This document shows, piece after piece, positions 52,665 to 59,865 of a stretch of DNA of 64,000 nucleotides. The DNA comes from JANOBD01 sp031411495 (lineage in GTDB: Bacteria; Planctomycetota; Phycisphaerae; Tepidisphaerales; Tepidisphaeraceae). Position numbers and translations under genes: made by a program. The DNA is taken from NCBI GenBank assembly GCA_031411495.1, contig JANOBD010000120.1:62001-126000 (forward strand). The letters are read 5' to 3'. The notes under the pieces were generated by a model, which saw only the letters and a list, made by a program, of their open reading frames with translations, did no database searches and was not told the origin of the DNA. The number at the start of each line of letters is the position of its first letter. Positions within the stretch are counted from its first letter, which is position 1.

Positions 52665-53744
52665 GTGTCCATCGTGTCGGTCAACCTCGCCAACCACTGC
52701 TACGACGTCCACGTCGACCGCGGCCTTATCGCTCGCGCGGGTGACATCATCCGATCATTGACCAAGTCGAAAAAGATCGGCATCGTCACCGACACATCCG
52801 TCGCGCCGCACTTTCTCTCGCCGCTCGCGACTTCGCTGCGATCATCCGAGTTCGACGTCGTCGAATGCATCGTCCCTTCCGGCGAAACGCACAAACACCT
52901 CGGCACCATCAGCCAGATCTTCGACGCGTTTCTCTCGCAAAAGTGGGAACGTTCCAGCCCCATTATCGCCCTCAGCGGCGGCGTGATCGGCGACATGACG
53001 GGCTACGCGGCCGCTTCGATCCTGCGCGGCGTGCCGTTCATCCAGATGCCGACGACACTGCTCTCGATGGTCGATGCTTCCGTCGGCGGCAAGACCGGAA
53101 TCAACCATGCCGCGGGGAAGAATCTAATCGGCGCGTTTCATCAGCCGATCGTCGTGCTCGCTGACATCGACACGCTGCAGACTTTGCCGAAGCGCGAGTT
53201 CGTCTCCGGCCTCGCGGAGTGCATCAAGCACGAGATCATCCGAGACGCCGACGGCTTTGATCGGCTGGAGAAAACGATCGGCCGCGCGCTCGCGCTCGAT
53301 GCCGACTATCTCACGCAACTCGTCGCCCACAACGTCGCGATCAAGGCGCGCGTCGTAGAGGTCGATCCCCACGAGCACGGCGAACGCGCCCACCTGAACT
53401 TCGGCCACACCTTCGGCCACGGCATCGAACGCGCATCGAACTACGCGCTCACCCACGGCGAATGCGTCGGGCTCGGAATGATCGCGGCCACGCGGACGGC
53501 ACGGGCGCTTGGCATGATCGATGCGCTCAGCGTCACGCGAATCGAGAAACTGATCACGGCGAGCGGCCTGCCGGTCTCGGGTTTGAAAGTGTCGACCGAT
53601 GAGATTTTCAACACGATGCACTCGGACAAGAAAGTGCGCGATGCGAAACTGCGGTTCGTACTGCCCGACCGGATCGGGCATGTGGTGGTTCGCGATGATG
53701 TTCCGGATTCCTTAGTGCGCAACGCGATCGAATCGCTCAGATAA
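52665..53744 (+). CDS. aroB: 3-dehydroquinate synthase
   Basis: NAD- and zinc-dependent conversion of DAHP to 3-dehydroquinate in the shikimate pathway. 359 residues. GGVIGDMTGYAAASILRGVPFIQMPTT is partly visible as ALSGGVIGDMTGYAA and PTTLLSMVDASVGGKTGIN; AECIKHEIIRD and the zinc ligands in LNFGHTFGHGIER follow. The start is GTG 52665, overlapping no gene but within the promoter space of the divergent macro-domain gene. A hairpin follows directly, then dprA. Confidence 0.95.
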   Translation: MSIVSVNLANHCYDVHVDRGLIARAGDIIRSLTKSKKIGIVTDTSVAPHFLSPLATSLRSSEFDVVECIVPSGETHKHLGTISQIFDAFLSQKWERSSPIIALSGGVIGDMTGYAAASILRGVPFIQMPTTLLSMVDASVGGKTGINHAAGKNLIGAFHQPIVVLADIDTLQTLPKREFVSGLAECIKHEIIRDADGFDRLEKTIGRALALDADYLTQLVAHNVAIKARVVEVDPHEHGERAHLNFGHTFGHGIERASNYALTHGECVGLGMIAATRTARALGMIDALSVTRIEKLITASGLPVSGLKVSTDEIFNTMHSDKKVRDAKLRFVLPDRIGHVVVRDDVPDSLVRNAIESLR

Positions 53745-53746
53745 TT

Positions 53747-53795
53747 GTGGCATGGGCCTCCGGCACATGATTCAGGTGCCGGAGGCCAATGCCAC
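53747..53795 (+). terminator. Long hairpin between aroB and dprA
   Basis: The 20-base arms 53747-53766 and 53776-53795 (core GGCCTCCGGCAC) pair with a single mismatch and a nine-base loop, starting two bases after the aroB stop and ending 20 bases before the dprA ATG. No T-tract follows, so termination is not certain. Confidence 0.6.
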
Positions 53796-53815
53796 CATAA
53801 CAATTGGGACTGACG

Positions 53816-54316
53816 ATGAGCCTGCTCTCCTGGCTGACGCTTTCACTCACCAACGGGCTCGGCCCGGTGTTGACGCGTCGGCTCGTGGAGCGGCTTGGCA
53901 GCGAAGACGCGGCCATCGAAGCGTCGCAGGCGGCGCTTCGCACGATCGAAGGCATCGGCAACGGCAAGGCTCACTCCATCCACCTTGGACTGGTTGCTGC
54001 AAAAGAGGAAGCCCAGCGCGAACTCGACCGGGCGGCCGCGATCAACGCCCGCATCATCAGCATCGCCGACGAGGAATATCCCGCCTTGCTCAAGCTCGCA
54101 TCCGCACCGCCGACGGTGCTGTACGTCCGAGGCGAGCTTCAAGCGCGCGACTTGCAGGCCGTCGCGATCGTCGGTTCGCGCAAGTGTTCCGTTTACGGTC
54201 GCGAACAGGCAGAGCGATTTGGTTCGAGCCTTGCCGGCGTCGGCGTAACGGTCGTGAGTGGCGGGGCACGCGGTTCGCCGTCGATACGCGCAGGTTCAAT
54301 CGCCCCGTCCGCGTGA
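53816..54316 (+). pseudogene. dprA: dprA 5' portion, interrupted
   Basis: DprA loads RecA on incoming single-stranded DNA during transformation. Residues 1-155 are the N-terminal helical region and first half of the Rossmann-like fold (ADEEYPALLKLASAPPTVLYVRG, VAIVGSRKCSVYGREQAERF, VTVVSGGARG). At ARG, where the family continues GIDTHAHKGAL, the frame instead runs into foreign sequence (SPSIRAG) and stops at 54314-54316. The missing C-terminal part lies after 56383. The last genuine base is about 54273. Confidence 0.88.
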
Positions 54317-55533
54317 ATCACCATCTGACCGCAGAACTGCTGGATCGCCCTGTTCATAACGGGAGGCGTAGCCAGAGTGAGGATGTTCTCCTCTGCCGCG
54401 TTCAGAGCGGCCTTGATCTCGCGGAGGACCGCCTTCTGGTCGACGACCGCCTCGTCCGCGACCTCTCGAATCCTCGCGTTGAGCTGCGTCTTCTCACTCT
54501 CGACAGCGCCTATCTGCGATAGCAACCCTCGCATCTGCTCCTCGTCGAGCGTTGGATCGCGAAGCAGCTTCTGAAACCGGGCGAGGGCCTGATCGAGCTT
54601 CGACAAGTCTGACTCGAGCTTGCCCCGGCGTTGGCCGTTCGATGACAGGGACTTGTCGGCGATCTCAACCGCGCGCCGGATTATCTGGTCGCGATTGCGG
54701 ATGACCTTGCGAATGCCCGCCTGCACCCAGGCCAGGAGTTCCTCTTCTTTCGGATGTTGAGCGTTCGAGCAAGCATCCTTGCCGAGCCGATCCCGCAGAC
54801 CGCAGGCAAGCCACCGCTTCGCGTTCTTGCGATTGTTGTGCCGCGAATACATCCCGTAGCCACAGCAGCCACAAGTAACGATCCCCGAGAAGATGCGGAC
54901 CTCGCCGGGGATGGAGTAGTTGCGGTAGTTGAAGCCCTTGAGCCGCTTCTGCACGGCCTCGAAATCCGCATCACTGACGATTCGCAGCTTCTCGTCGCGA
55001 TGGATCAGGTGCTGGTCTCTGGGAAGCAGAACCTTCCGCACCTTGCCCGTCCGTCGATCGAGATGTTCCTTGTGCCGCCCGTACGACAAGATTCCGGTGT
55101 AAATCCGGCTCTTCATCATCCGGTTGATGGTCGTTGGCCCCCACGAGTTTGCGCCCATTCGCGGCTTGTATCCCAACTCGCCGAGCCGACGAGCAACCCG
55201 CTTAAGACCGATGGATTCCGTAAGCACGAGCTTGAACACAGCACGGACAACTTCCGCCTCGTCAGGATCTACCTCGAAGCGAGACAGACCATCGGCACCT
55301 TTCACGGCTCGATAGCCATACGGGACGACGCCGCCCATGTAGGTGTGGTTCTCGCGTGCAGCATGGAGAGCACCGATTGGCCGCTCTTTGGGATCGACCT
55401 CACCTACCGCAAAACCTGCTGGGACCTTTCCCTGAAGATTCTCGCCTTCGCAAACAACCACACGGCCAACCCCAGAGTAACGCTCCTTCGGTCTGCATGG
55501 ATGAGGGTGGAGTCGCTGGGCAATCAGGGGCAT
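54193..55533 (-). CDS. Large serine recombinase without catalytic domain
   Basis: The minus frame encodes the recombinase domain that follows the resolvase fold: RENHTYMGGVVPYGYRA (from about 55350), DPDEAEVVRAVFKLVL, KSRIYTGILSYG, then a zinc ribbon (IVTCGCCGYGMYS ... CGLRDRLGKDACSNA) and a long coiled coil. The N-terminal catalytic domain with its nucleophilic Ser is absent; the frame is closed by TAG just upstream, and residues 1-50 do not look like recombinase. The last 25 residues read antisense into dprA. As read it should be unable to cut DNA by itself. The real start is unclear; ATG 55533 overlaps a plus-strand gene. Confidence 0.8.
   Translation of the reverse strand: MPLIAQRLHPHPCRPKERYSGVGRVVVCEGENLQGKVPAGFAVGEVDPKERPIGALHAARENHTYMGGVVPYGYRAVKGADGLSRFEVDPDEAEVVRAVFKLVLTESIGLKRVARRLGELGYKPRMGANSWGPTTINRMMKSRIYTGILSYGRHKEHLDRRTGKVRKVLLPRDQHLIHRDEKLRIVSDADFEAVQKRLKGFNYRNYSIPGEVRIFSGIVTCGCCGYGMYSRHNNRKNAKRWLACGLRDRLGKDACSNAQHPKEEELLAWVQAGIRKVIRNRDQIIRRAVEIADKSLSSNGQRRGKLESDLSKLDQALARFQKLLRDPTLDEEQMRGLLSQIGAVESEKTQLNARIREVADEAVVDQKAVLREIKAALNAAEENILTLATPPVMNRAIQQFCGQMVIHADGAIEPARIDGEPRAPPLTTVTPTPARLEPNRSACSRP
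54278..54294. repeat. Left terminal inverted repeat of the dprA element
   Basis: CCGTCGATACGCGCAGG is the reverse complement, with small differences, of 56344-56359 (CCTGCTGTATCGACGG). The core GTATCGACGG is exact. It lies just inside the left junction. Confidence 0.6.
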
Positions 55534-55797
55534 TCCACGCGTCCCACCATCAAAGCGACTGGCGTACCGATCGGCGTCGAGAATGCGGCCCGTTACGAGG
55601 CGCTCCTAAGCAACATCCAAGCGTTCGCCGACTCAGATGACCCGACGTTCACTGCTCTCTTCAAAAGCTGTCGTCCCCATCTGAAGTCTCTCGTCGGTCG
55701 AGTCGTGAAGCACCTGCAGAGCGTGAATCCGACGCTCAAATCGTGGACCGCGCTATCCCCACCCCTGCCACCCCCGACACTCCGAAACCGTAATTAA
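55501..55797 (+). CDS. Small protein of the dprA element
   Basis: 98 residues from ATG 55501 (start uncertain). The middle (IGVENAARYEALLSNIQAFADS) and DPTFTALFKSCRPHLKSLVGRVVKHLQ look like a genuine helical protein with strong GC at third codon positions. A Pro-rich tail follows. Not recognised. Its 5' end overlaps the annotated start of the minus-strand recombinase, so one of the two starts is probably wrong. Confidence 0.5.
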   Translation: MRVESLGNQGHSTRPTIKATGVPIGVENAARYEALLSNIQAFADSDDPTFTALFKSCRPHLKSLVGRVVKHLQSVNPTLKSWTALSPPLPPPTLRNRN

Positions 55798-55860
55798 ATC
55801 CGGTCGCTCGACTCGCCGCACGTCGCGGAGGGCGAAGCAGTTCTAGCTCGGAGAATCCCC

Positions 55861-56256
55861 ATGGCAACGCAGCCTTATAAGTTCCCTTTGACCGTTAAAG
55901 ACACGTCGGACGCGGTGATCCTGACGACGGGAAATGGGCACGAGTTCGCCCGGATCAACTTCTACTTTTCTGTCGCCAACGACAAGGGCGGTACGCTCTT
56001 GATGGAGGTGCGTTACGTCTGGCCCCCGCTTCCCGAGAGCTGGCGAAAGCAGACCGCGAAGATCGAGTTTGACCTTCTCGCCCACGCAGACCGGACTCGG
56101 ATCGACAGCGAAGGAGCCCCAGAGGATTTCTTGGAGTTCATCGTCGAAGAAGTCGACGGTTTAGTCGGTCTTGTCCTCGACGTGGTCATCGAACGCATTC
56201 AAAATCGAGTGCCTTGGGACCACGCGGTCCCCGACCCACAACTCCCGCGAGCGTGA
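55861..56256 (+). CDS. Hypothetical protein of the dprA element
   Basis: 131 residues, with GGAGAA about seven bases before the ATG. It begins with a beta-rich segment (YKFPLTVKDTSDAVILTTGNG) and ends in an acidic helix (DFLEFIVEEVDGLVGLVLDVV). No family recognised. It lies inside the element with the same orientation as dprA. Confidence 0.6.
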   Translation: MATQPYKFPLTVKDTSDAVILTTGNGHEFARINFYFSVANDKGGTLLMEVRYVWPPLPESWRKQTAKIEFDLLAHADRTRIDSEGAPEDFLEFIVEEVDGLVGLVLDVVIERIQNRVPWDHAVPDPQLPRA

Positions 56257-56339
56257 ACCGAAAGTGATCAGACGAGGGGCTCCCATCGCGGGAGCCCTTC
56301 TTCTTTTACGCGGCGACCGCCCGCCAGAACGCCGCCTGG

Positions 56340-57095
56340 ATGGCCTGCTGTATCGACGGGATACCTCGCGAGGGCGCGCGCGGCATCGACACGCACGCCC
56401 ACAAGGGCGCACTCATCCCGAAGAACGGCCGGACGATCGCCGTGCTGGGCTGCGGCGTCGACCAGGATTATCCGCCTGAGAATTGCGAACTCTTCGCGAA
56501 AATCAGTGAACAGGGCGCGGTGGTGAGCGAGTTCGCGCTCGGCACGCGGCCGAACGCGGAAAATTTTCCGCGCCGCAACCGCATCGTGTCCGGCTTGTCG
56601 CGCGGCGTGCTGGTCGTGGAGGCCGACGTGAAGAGCGGCGCACTCATTACCGCGCGGAATGCCGTCGAAGATCACCAGCGGCCGGTGTTCGCGCTGCCCG
56701 GCCGCATCGACAATCCGCTCAGCGCCGGCCCGCATCGGCTCATCCGCGACGGCGCGGTCCTGGTCGAGACGCTCTCTGACATTCTCGACAATCTCGGCCC
56801 GGTACCCGAAGACGTTCGAGCGATCCCCGTTCCCGAGCCGACGCTGTTCACCGAGACGACCCATGCGCAGCCGCAAGCGGCGACGGAGGCGGTTTCGGAC
56901 AACCTGGTCGCGCTGACCGACCGGCAGAGCGCGATCCTTCGCGCGATGGGATCGGATGTGCTCGACGTCGACTCCATCTCCGAACGGTCTTCGATCGCAA
57001 CGAACTTCATTCTCCAGGAACTGACGATGATGACCCTGCGCGGCGCGGTGGAGCGCGTCGAGGGACAGCGATTCGTGCGAAAGAAGTCTCGGTGA
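56340..57095 (+). pseudogene. dprA: dprA 3' portion, interrupted
   Basis: From about 56384 the frame resumes DprA at GIDTHAHKGALIPKNGRTIAVLGCG, with CELFAKISEQGAVVSEFALGT, RNRIVSGLSRGVLVVEAD and the C-terminal winged helix ending at residue 251 of this frame. Residues before GID come from the element. An ATG at 56340 could start translation, but the product would lack half of the Rossmann fold. Confidence 0.88.
56344..56359. repeat. Right terminal inverted repeat of the dprA element
   Basis: CCTGCTGTATCGACGG, inverted relative to 54278-54294. A palindrome CCTCGCGAGG (56364-56373) lies between it and the right junction. Confidence 0.6.
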
Positions 57096-57126
57096 TTGTT
57101 CGCCCGTCCCGAAGTAGACTGGTCGC

Positions 57127-58707
57127 ATGACGCAGACGGTGGCAGCTTCGCGAAAGAAGGGCTCGGACGATCGCGGTGAGTCCCTTCGGATCGCCGCGAT
57201 CGATGTCGGCAGCAACTCCGTTCACATGATCGTCGCGCAGATCGATGCGGACGGCGGCATCACCACGCTCTGGCGAATGAAGGAAATGGTCGGGCTCGGC
57301 CGGATCAGCTTTCCATCGCGCCGGCTCTCGGCCGAGGCGATGGACCGCGCCGTCGATACGCTCTCGCGTTTCAACCAGGCGGCACTGCAGCGAGGCGCCG
57401 AGCGAATCGTCATCGTCGCGACATCTGCCGTGCGCGAAGCGATCAACGGCGGCGATCTGATTCAGCGGATCCGACGTGAACTGAAACTCTACGTGAAAGT
57501 CGTCACCGCCAAGGACGAAGCCAAGCTGATCTACCTCGGCGTTCGCCACGCGATCGACCTCGGCAAAACGCCCAAGTTGCTCATCGATATCGGCGGCGGC
57601 AGCGTGGAGTTTGTCGTCGGCAACGCGGCCGAGGCTTCGATTCTCGAATCCCGCAAGCTCGGCGCGGCGCGGCTCACGGCCGGCTTTGTGAAGTCCGACC
57701 CGATCAGCAAGGCCGATCGAAAAGCGCTCAAGGCACATTTTCACTCGGAACTCGATCCGCTTCTCAAACAGATTCGATCGCTCAAGCCGACGCAGGTCAT
57801 CGGCACCAGCGGAACAATGGAAAACCTGGCCCAACTCTGCGGAGACACGGACGAAAACGGCAAGCCCATCATCACCCGCAAGAGTTTTGACCGCGTGCTG
57901 AAGCAGCTGATCGTCTCTGATGCCGGTAAGCGCGAGAAAATGTCGGGGCTGGACTCACATCGAAAGGAGCAGATCGTCGCGGCGGCGCTGCTGGTCGATT
58001 TTGTCATGGAGGAGTTGTCAGTCAGGGAGATCGGCTTGTGCAACTCCGCGCTCCGTGAAGGCATCCTGCTCGATCACCTCTCGCGACACATGCCGGACGT
58101 GCAGATTCGTAACGAAGTGCCCGATCCGCGTCGGCGCAGCGTGATCGACTTGGCCCGCCGCTGCCACTGGCACGAAAAACATTCGCTTCAGGTCGCGTAT
58201 CTCACGCTGCGATTGTTCGACCAACTGCACGACCTGCACGCGCTCGGCAAGAGCGAACGCGAACTCATCGAGTATGCCGCCCTGCTTCACGACATCGGCT
58301 GGCACATCGCACCTGAGGGCCATCACAAGCACTCGATGTACCTGATCCTCAATAGCGACCTGCGAAAGTATTTTGATGCACAGGAAGTCGGCGTGATTGC
58401 CAACATCGCGCGCTACCACCGCAAGCGTCCACCGACGGTCGAACATGCGAGCTATGCCGCGCTCTCAAAGCAGAACCGTAGGGCAGTCGATGTTGGCGCT
58501 GCCCTTTTGCGCGTCGCAGACGGGATGGATCGGTCGCACACAGGTGTCGTGCTGGACCTCAAGACGCGCATCGACGACGACGGCGGCGTCATCTGCAAGA
58601 TGGACGTCCGTGCCGATGCCGAACTGGAAATGTGGGGTGCGAAACGCAAGAGCGGATACTTCGAAGAACTATTCAAGCGGGCGATCGACTTTGAGATGCG
58701 GGCTTGA
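57127..58707 (+). CDS. Ppx/GppA exopolyphosphatase-type phosphatase with HD domain
   Basis: 526 residues. The ASKHA phosphatase core includes AAIDVGSNSVHMIVAQ, VVIVATSAVREA-like VIVATSAVREAING, LLIDIGGGSVEFV and VIGTSGTMENLA. The C-terminal part carries an HD-type domain (EYAALLHDIGWHIAPEGHHKHS). It cleaves polyphosphate or (p)ppGpp pentaphosphate. The two-domain length matches long Ppx-GppA proteins. Monocistronic, 31 bases after the dprA 3' fragment. Confidence 0.9.
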   Translation: MTQTVAASRKKGSDDRGESLRIAAIDVGSNSVHMIVAQIDADGGITTLWRMKEMVGLGRISFPSRRLSAEAMDRAVDTLSRFNQAALQRGAERIVIVATSAVREAINGGDLIQRIRRELKLYVKVVTAKDEAKLIYLGVRHAIDLGKTPKLLIDIGGGSVEFVVGNAAEASILESRKLGAARLTAGFVKSDPISKADRKALKAHFHSELDPLLKQIRSLKPTQVIGTSGTMENLAQLCGDTDENGKPIITRKSFDRVLKQLIVSDAGKREKMSGLDSHRKEQIVAAALLVDFVMEELSVREIGLCNSALREGILLDHLSRHMPDVQIRNEVPDPRRRSVIDLARRCHWHEKHSLQVAYLTLRLFDQLHDLHALGKSERELIEYAALLHDIGWHIAPEGHHKHSMYLILNSDLRKYFDAQEVGVIANIARYHRKRPPTVEHASYAALSKQNRRAVDVGAALLRVADGMDRSHTGVVLDLKTRIDDDGGVICKMDVRADAELEMWGAKRKSGYFEELFKRAIDFEMRA

Positions 58708-58714
58708 AGGCCGT

Positions 58715-59494
58715 TCACACCGCGCTCGACATTCGAATCGGCACCCCGTGCTCCGCGAGAAACGCCTTGCACTTTGGCACCGAATACTCGTCGAAGTGAA
58801 AGATGCTCGCGGCAAGTGCGGCATCGGCTTTGCCGGCGGTCAGCACCTCAAGGAGGTGTTGCGGGTTGCCGGCACCGCCGGAGGCCACGACAGGGATCCT
58901 GACCGCATCGCTCACCGCAGCAGTCATCTCGAGGTCGTAGCCGTTGCGGGTGCCGTCGGCATTCATCACGTTCAGGACGATTTCGCCGGCGCCGAGTTCC
59001 TCGGCGCGCTTGACCCAGTCCATGACCTTGATGCCGGTCGGTATTCGGCCGCCGTTGACGCACACTTCCCAGATCTCCACGCCGTCTTTGGTGACTCGAT
59101 TCGCGTCCAACCCGAGCACGGTGGCGCACGAGCCGAACTTTTCCGACACTTCGGCGATGAGTTCGGGGCGCTTGACCGCCGCGGAGTTCAGGCTGACTTT
59201 TTCCGCTCCTGCCTGGATGAGGCGGGTTGCGTCGTCGAGCGTGCGGATGCCGCCGCCCACGGTCAGAGGCATGAAGACCGCCTCGACCACCCGCCGCACG
59301 AGGTCGGCCAAGATGTCGCGCCCTTCGTGGCTGGCGGAGATATCATAGAACACCAATTCGTCTGCCCCGTCGCGGTCGTAGCGCTTTGCCTGCTCGACGG
59401 GATCACCCGCGTCCACGTGGTCGAAAAACCGAACGCCTTTCACAACGCGGCCACGGTCTACGTCTAAACACGGGATGATTCGCTTGGTAAGCAT
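58715..59494 (-). CDS. hisF: Imidazole glycerol phosphate synthase cyclase subunit
   Basis: Uses ammonia from HisH to make imidazole glycerol phosphate and AICAR in histidine synthesis. 259 residues. MLTKRIIPCLDVDRGRVVKG is the canonical start, GADELVFYDISASHEGR, MPLTVGGGIRTLDD, VLGLDANR and VVASGGAGNPQHL follow. The start codon ATG 59494 directly abuts a 68-base snap-back repeat, leaving no visible Shine-Dalgarno. hisH and other his genes are absent here. tRNA-His lies 75 bases upstream on the same strand. Confidence 0.94.
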   Translation of the reverse strand: MLTKRIIPCLDVDRGRVVKGVRFFDHVDAGDPVEQAKRYDRDGADELVFYDISASHEGRDILADLVRRVVEAVFMPLTVGGGIRTLDDATRLIQAGAEKVSLNSAAVKRPELIAEVSEKFGSCATVLGLDANRVTKDGVEIWEVCVNGGRIPTGIKVMDWVKRAEELGAGEIVLNVMNADGTRNGYDLEMTAAVSDAVRIPVVASGGAGNPQHLLEVLTAGKADAALAASIFHFDEYSVPKCKAFLAEHGVPIRMSSAV

Positions 59495-59562
59495 AGTGGG
59501 CAGTGAACGGTGGGCAGTCGGCAGTAGAAAGACTGCCCACTGCCCACCGTACACTGCCCACT
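59495..59562. repeat. Snap-back repeat immediately upstream of hisF
   Basis: Two 31-base arms (59495-59525 and 59532-59562) pair with two mismatches around a six-base loop. Each arm is built from the word GTGGGCAGT in tandem. It lies between the hisF start and tRNA-His. Confidence 0.8.
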
Positions 59563-59568
59563 GAAATG

Positions 59569-59642
59569 GGTAACCGACGGGGCTCGAACCCGCGACGTCC
59601 AGGACCACAACCTGGCGCTCTACCAACTGAGCTACGGCTACC
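59569..59642 (-). tRNA. tRNA-His(GTG)
   Basis: A complete cloverleaf on the minus strand with acceptor GTAGCCG/CGGTTAC, anticodon arm CCAGG-TTGTGGT-CCTGG (anticodon GTG) and a T arm with GGTTCGAGCC. The extra 5' G (59642) pairs with discriminator C (59569), the histidine-specific G-1:C73 feature. CCA is not encoded. Confidence 0.94.
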
Positions 59643-59865
59643 GTCGTCCGGCGGTCGTTATCCTCGGCAAAGACGGTTCTGTCAACGGCGCAGTCCACTT
59701 CCATTACCGGTCGCAGCGATTAACTGTCATTTTTTTGAACGCAACAGTGCTCCGCTTCGTATAGTTGGTTAGAGTAGGGTTAATCGGTCGGACTGGACGT
59801 AATTCGGTCTAGACTCTGGGGGTTGGATGGCGGCGGTTGTACCGCCAGTCAGGAGCGGCCTCGGG

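Larger units (their letters stand above)
54274..56383. mobile_element. 2.1 kb element inserted in dprA
   Basis: The element separates two halves of dprA. Both junctions share CGCGG (54269-54273 and 56379-56383), and joining there gives SGGARGIDTHAHKGAL in frame, a 1170-base, 389-residue dprA. It contains a serine recombinase remnant on the minus strand and two small plus-strand genes. Near each end lies an inverted copy of GTATCGACGG. The layout is that of an integrated attachment-site element; whether it still excises is unknown. Confidence 0.82.

Noticed and set aside
54754..55500. Upstream extension of the plus-strand small gene in the dprA element
   Set aside because: This part is antisense to the recombinase, whose zinc ribbon and recombinase motifs are clear; only the last 98 codons look coding on the plus strand.
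59495..59704. hisF extension upstream of 59494
   Set aside because: The open frame runs through a repeat and tRNA-His; HisF proteins begin at MLTKRIIPCLDV.
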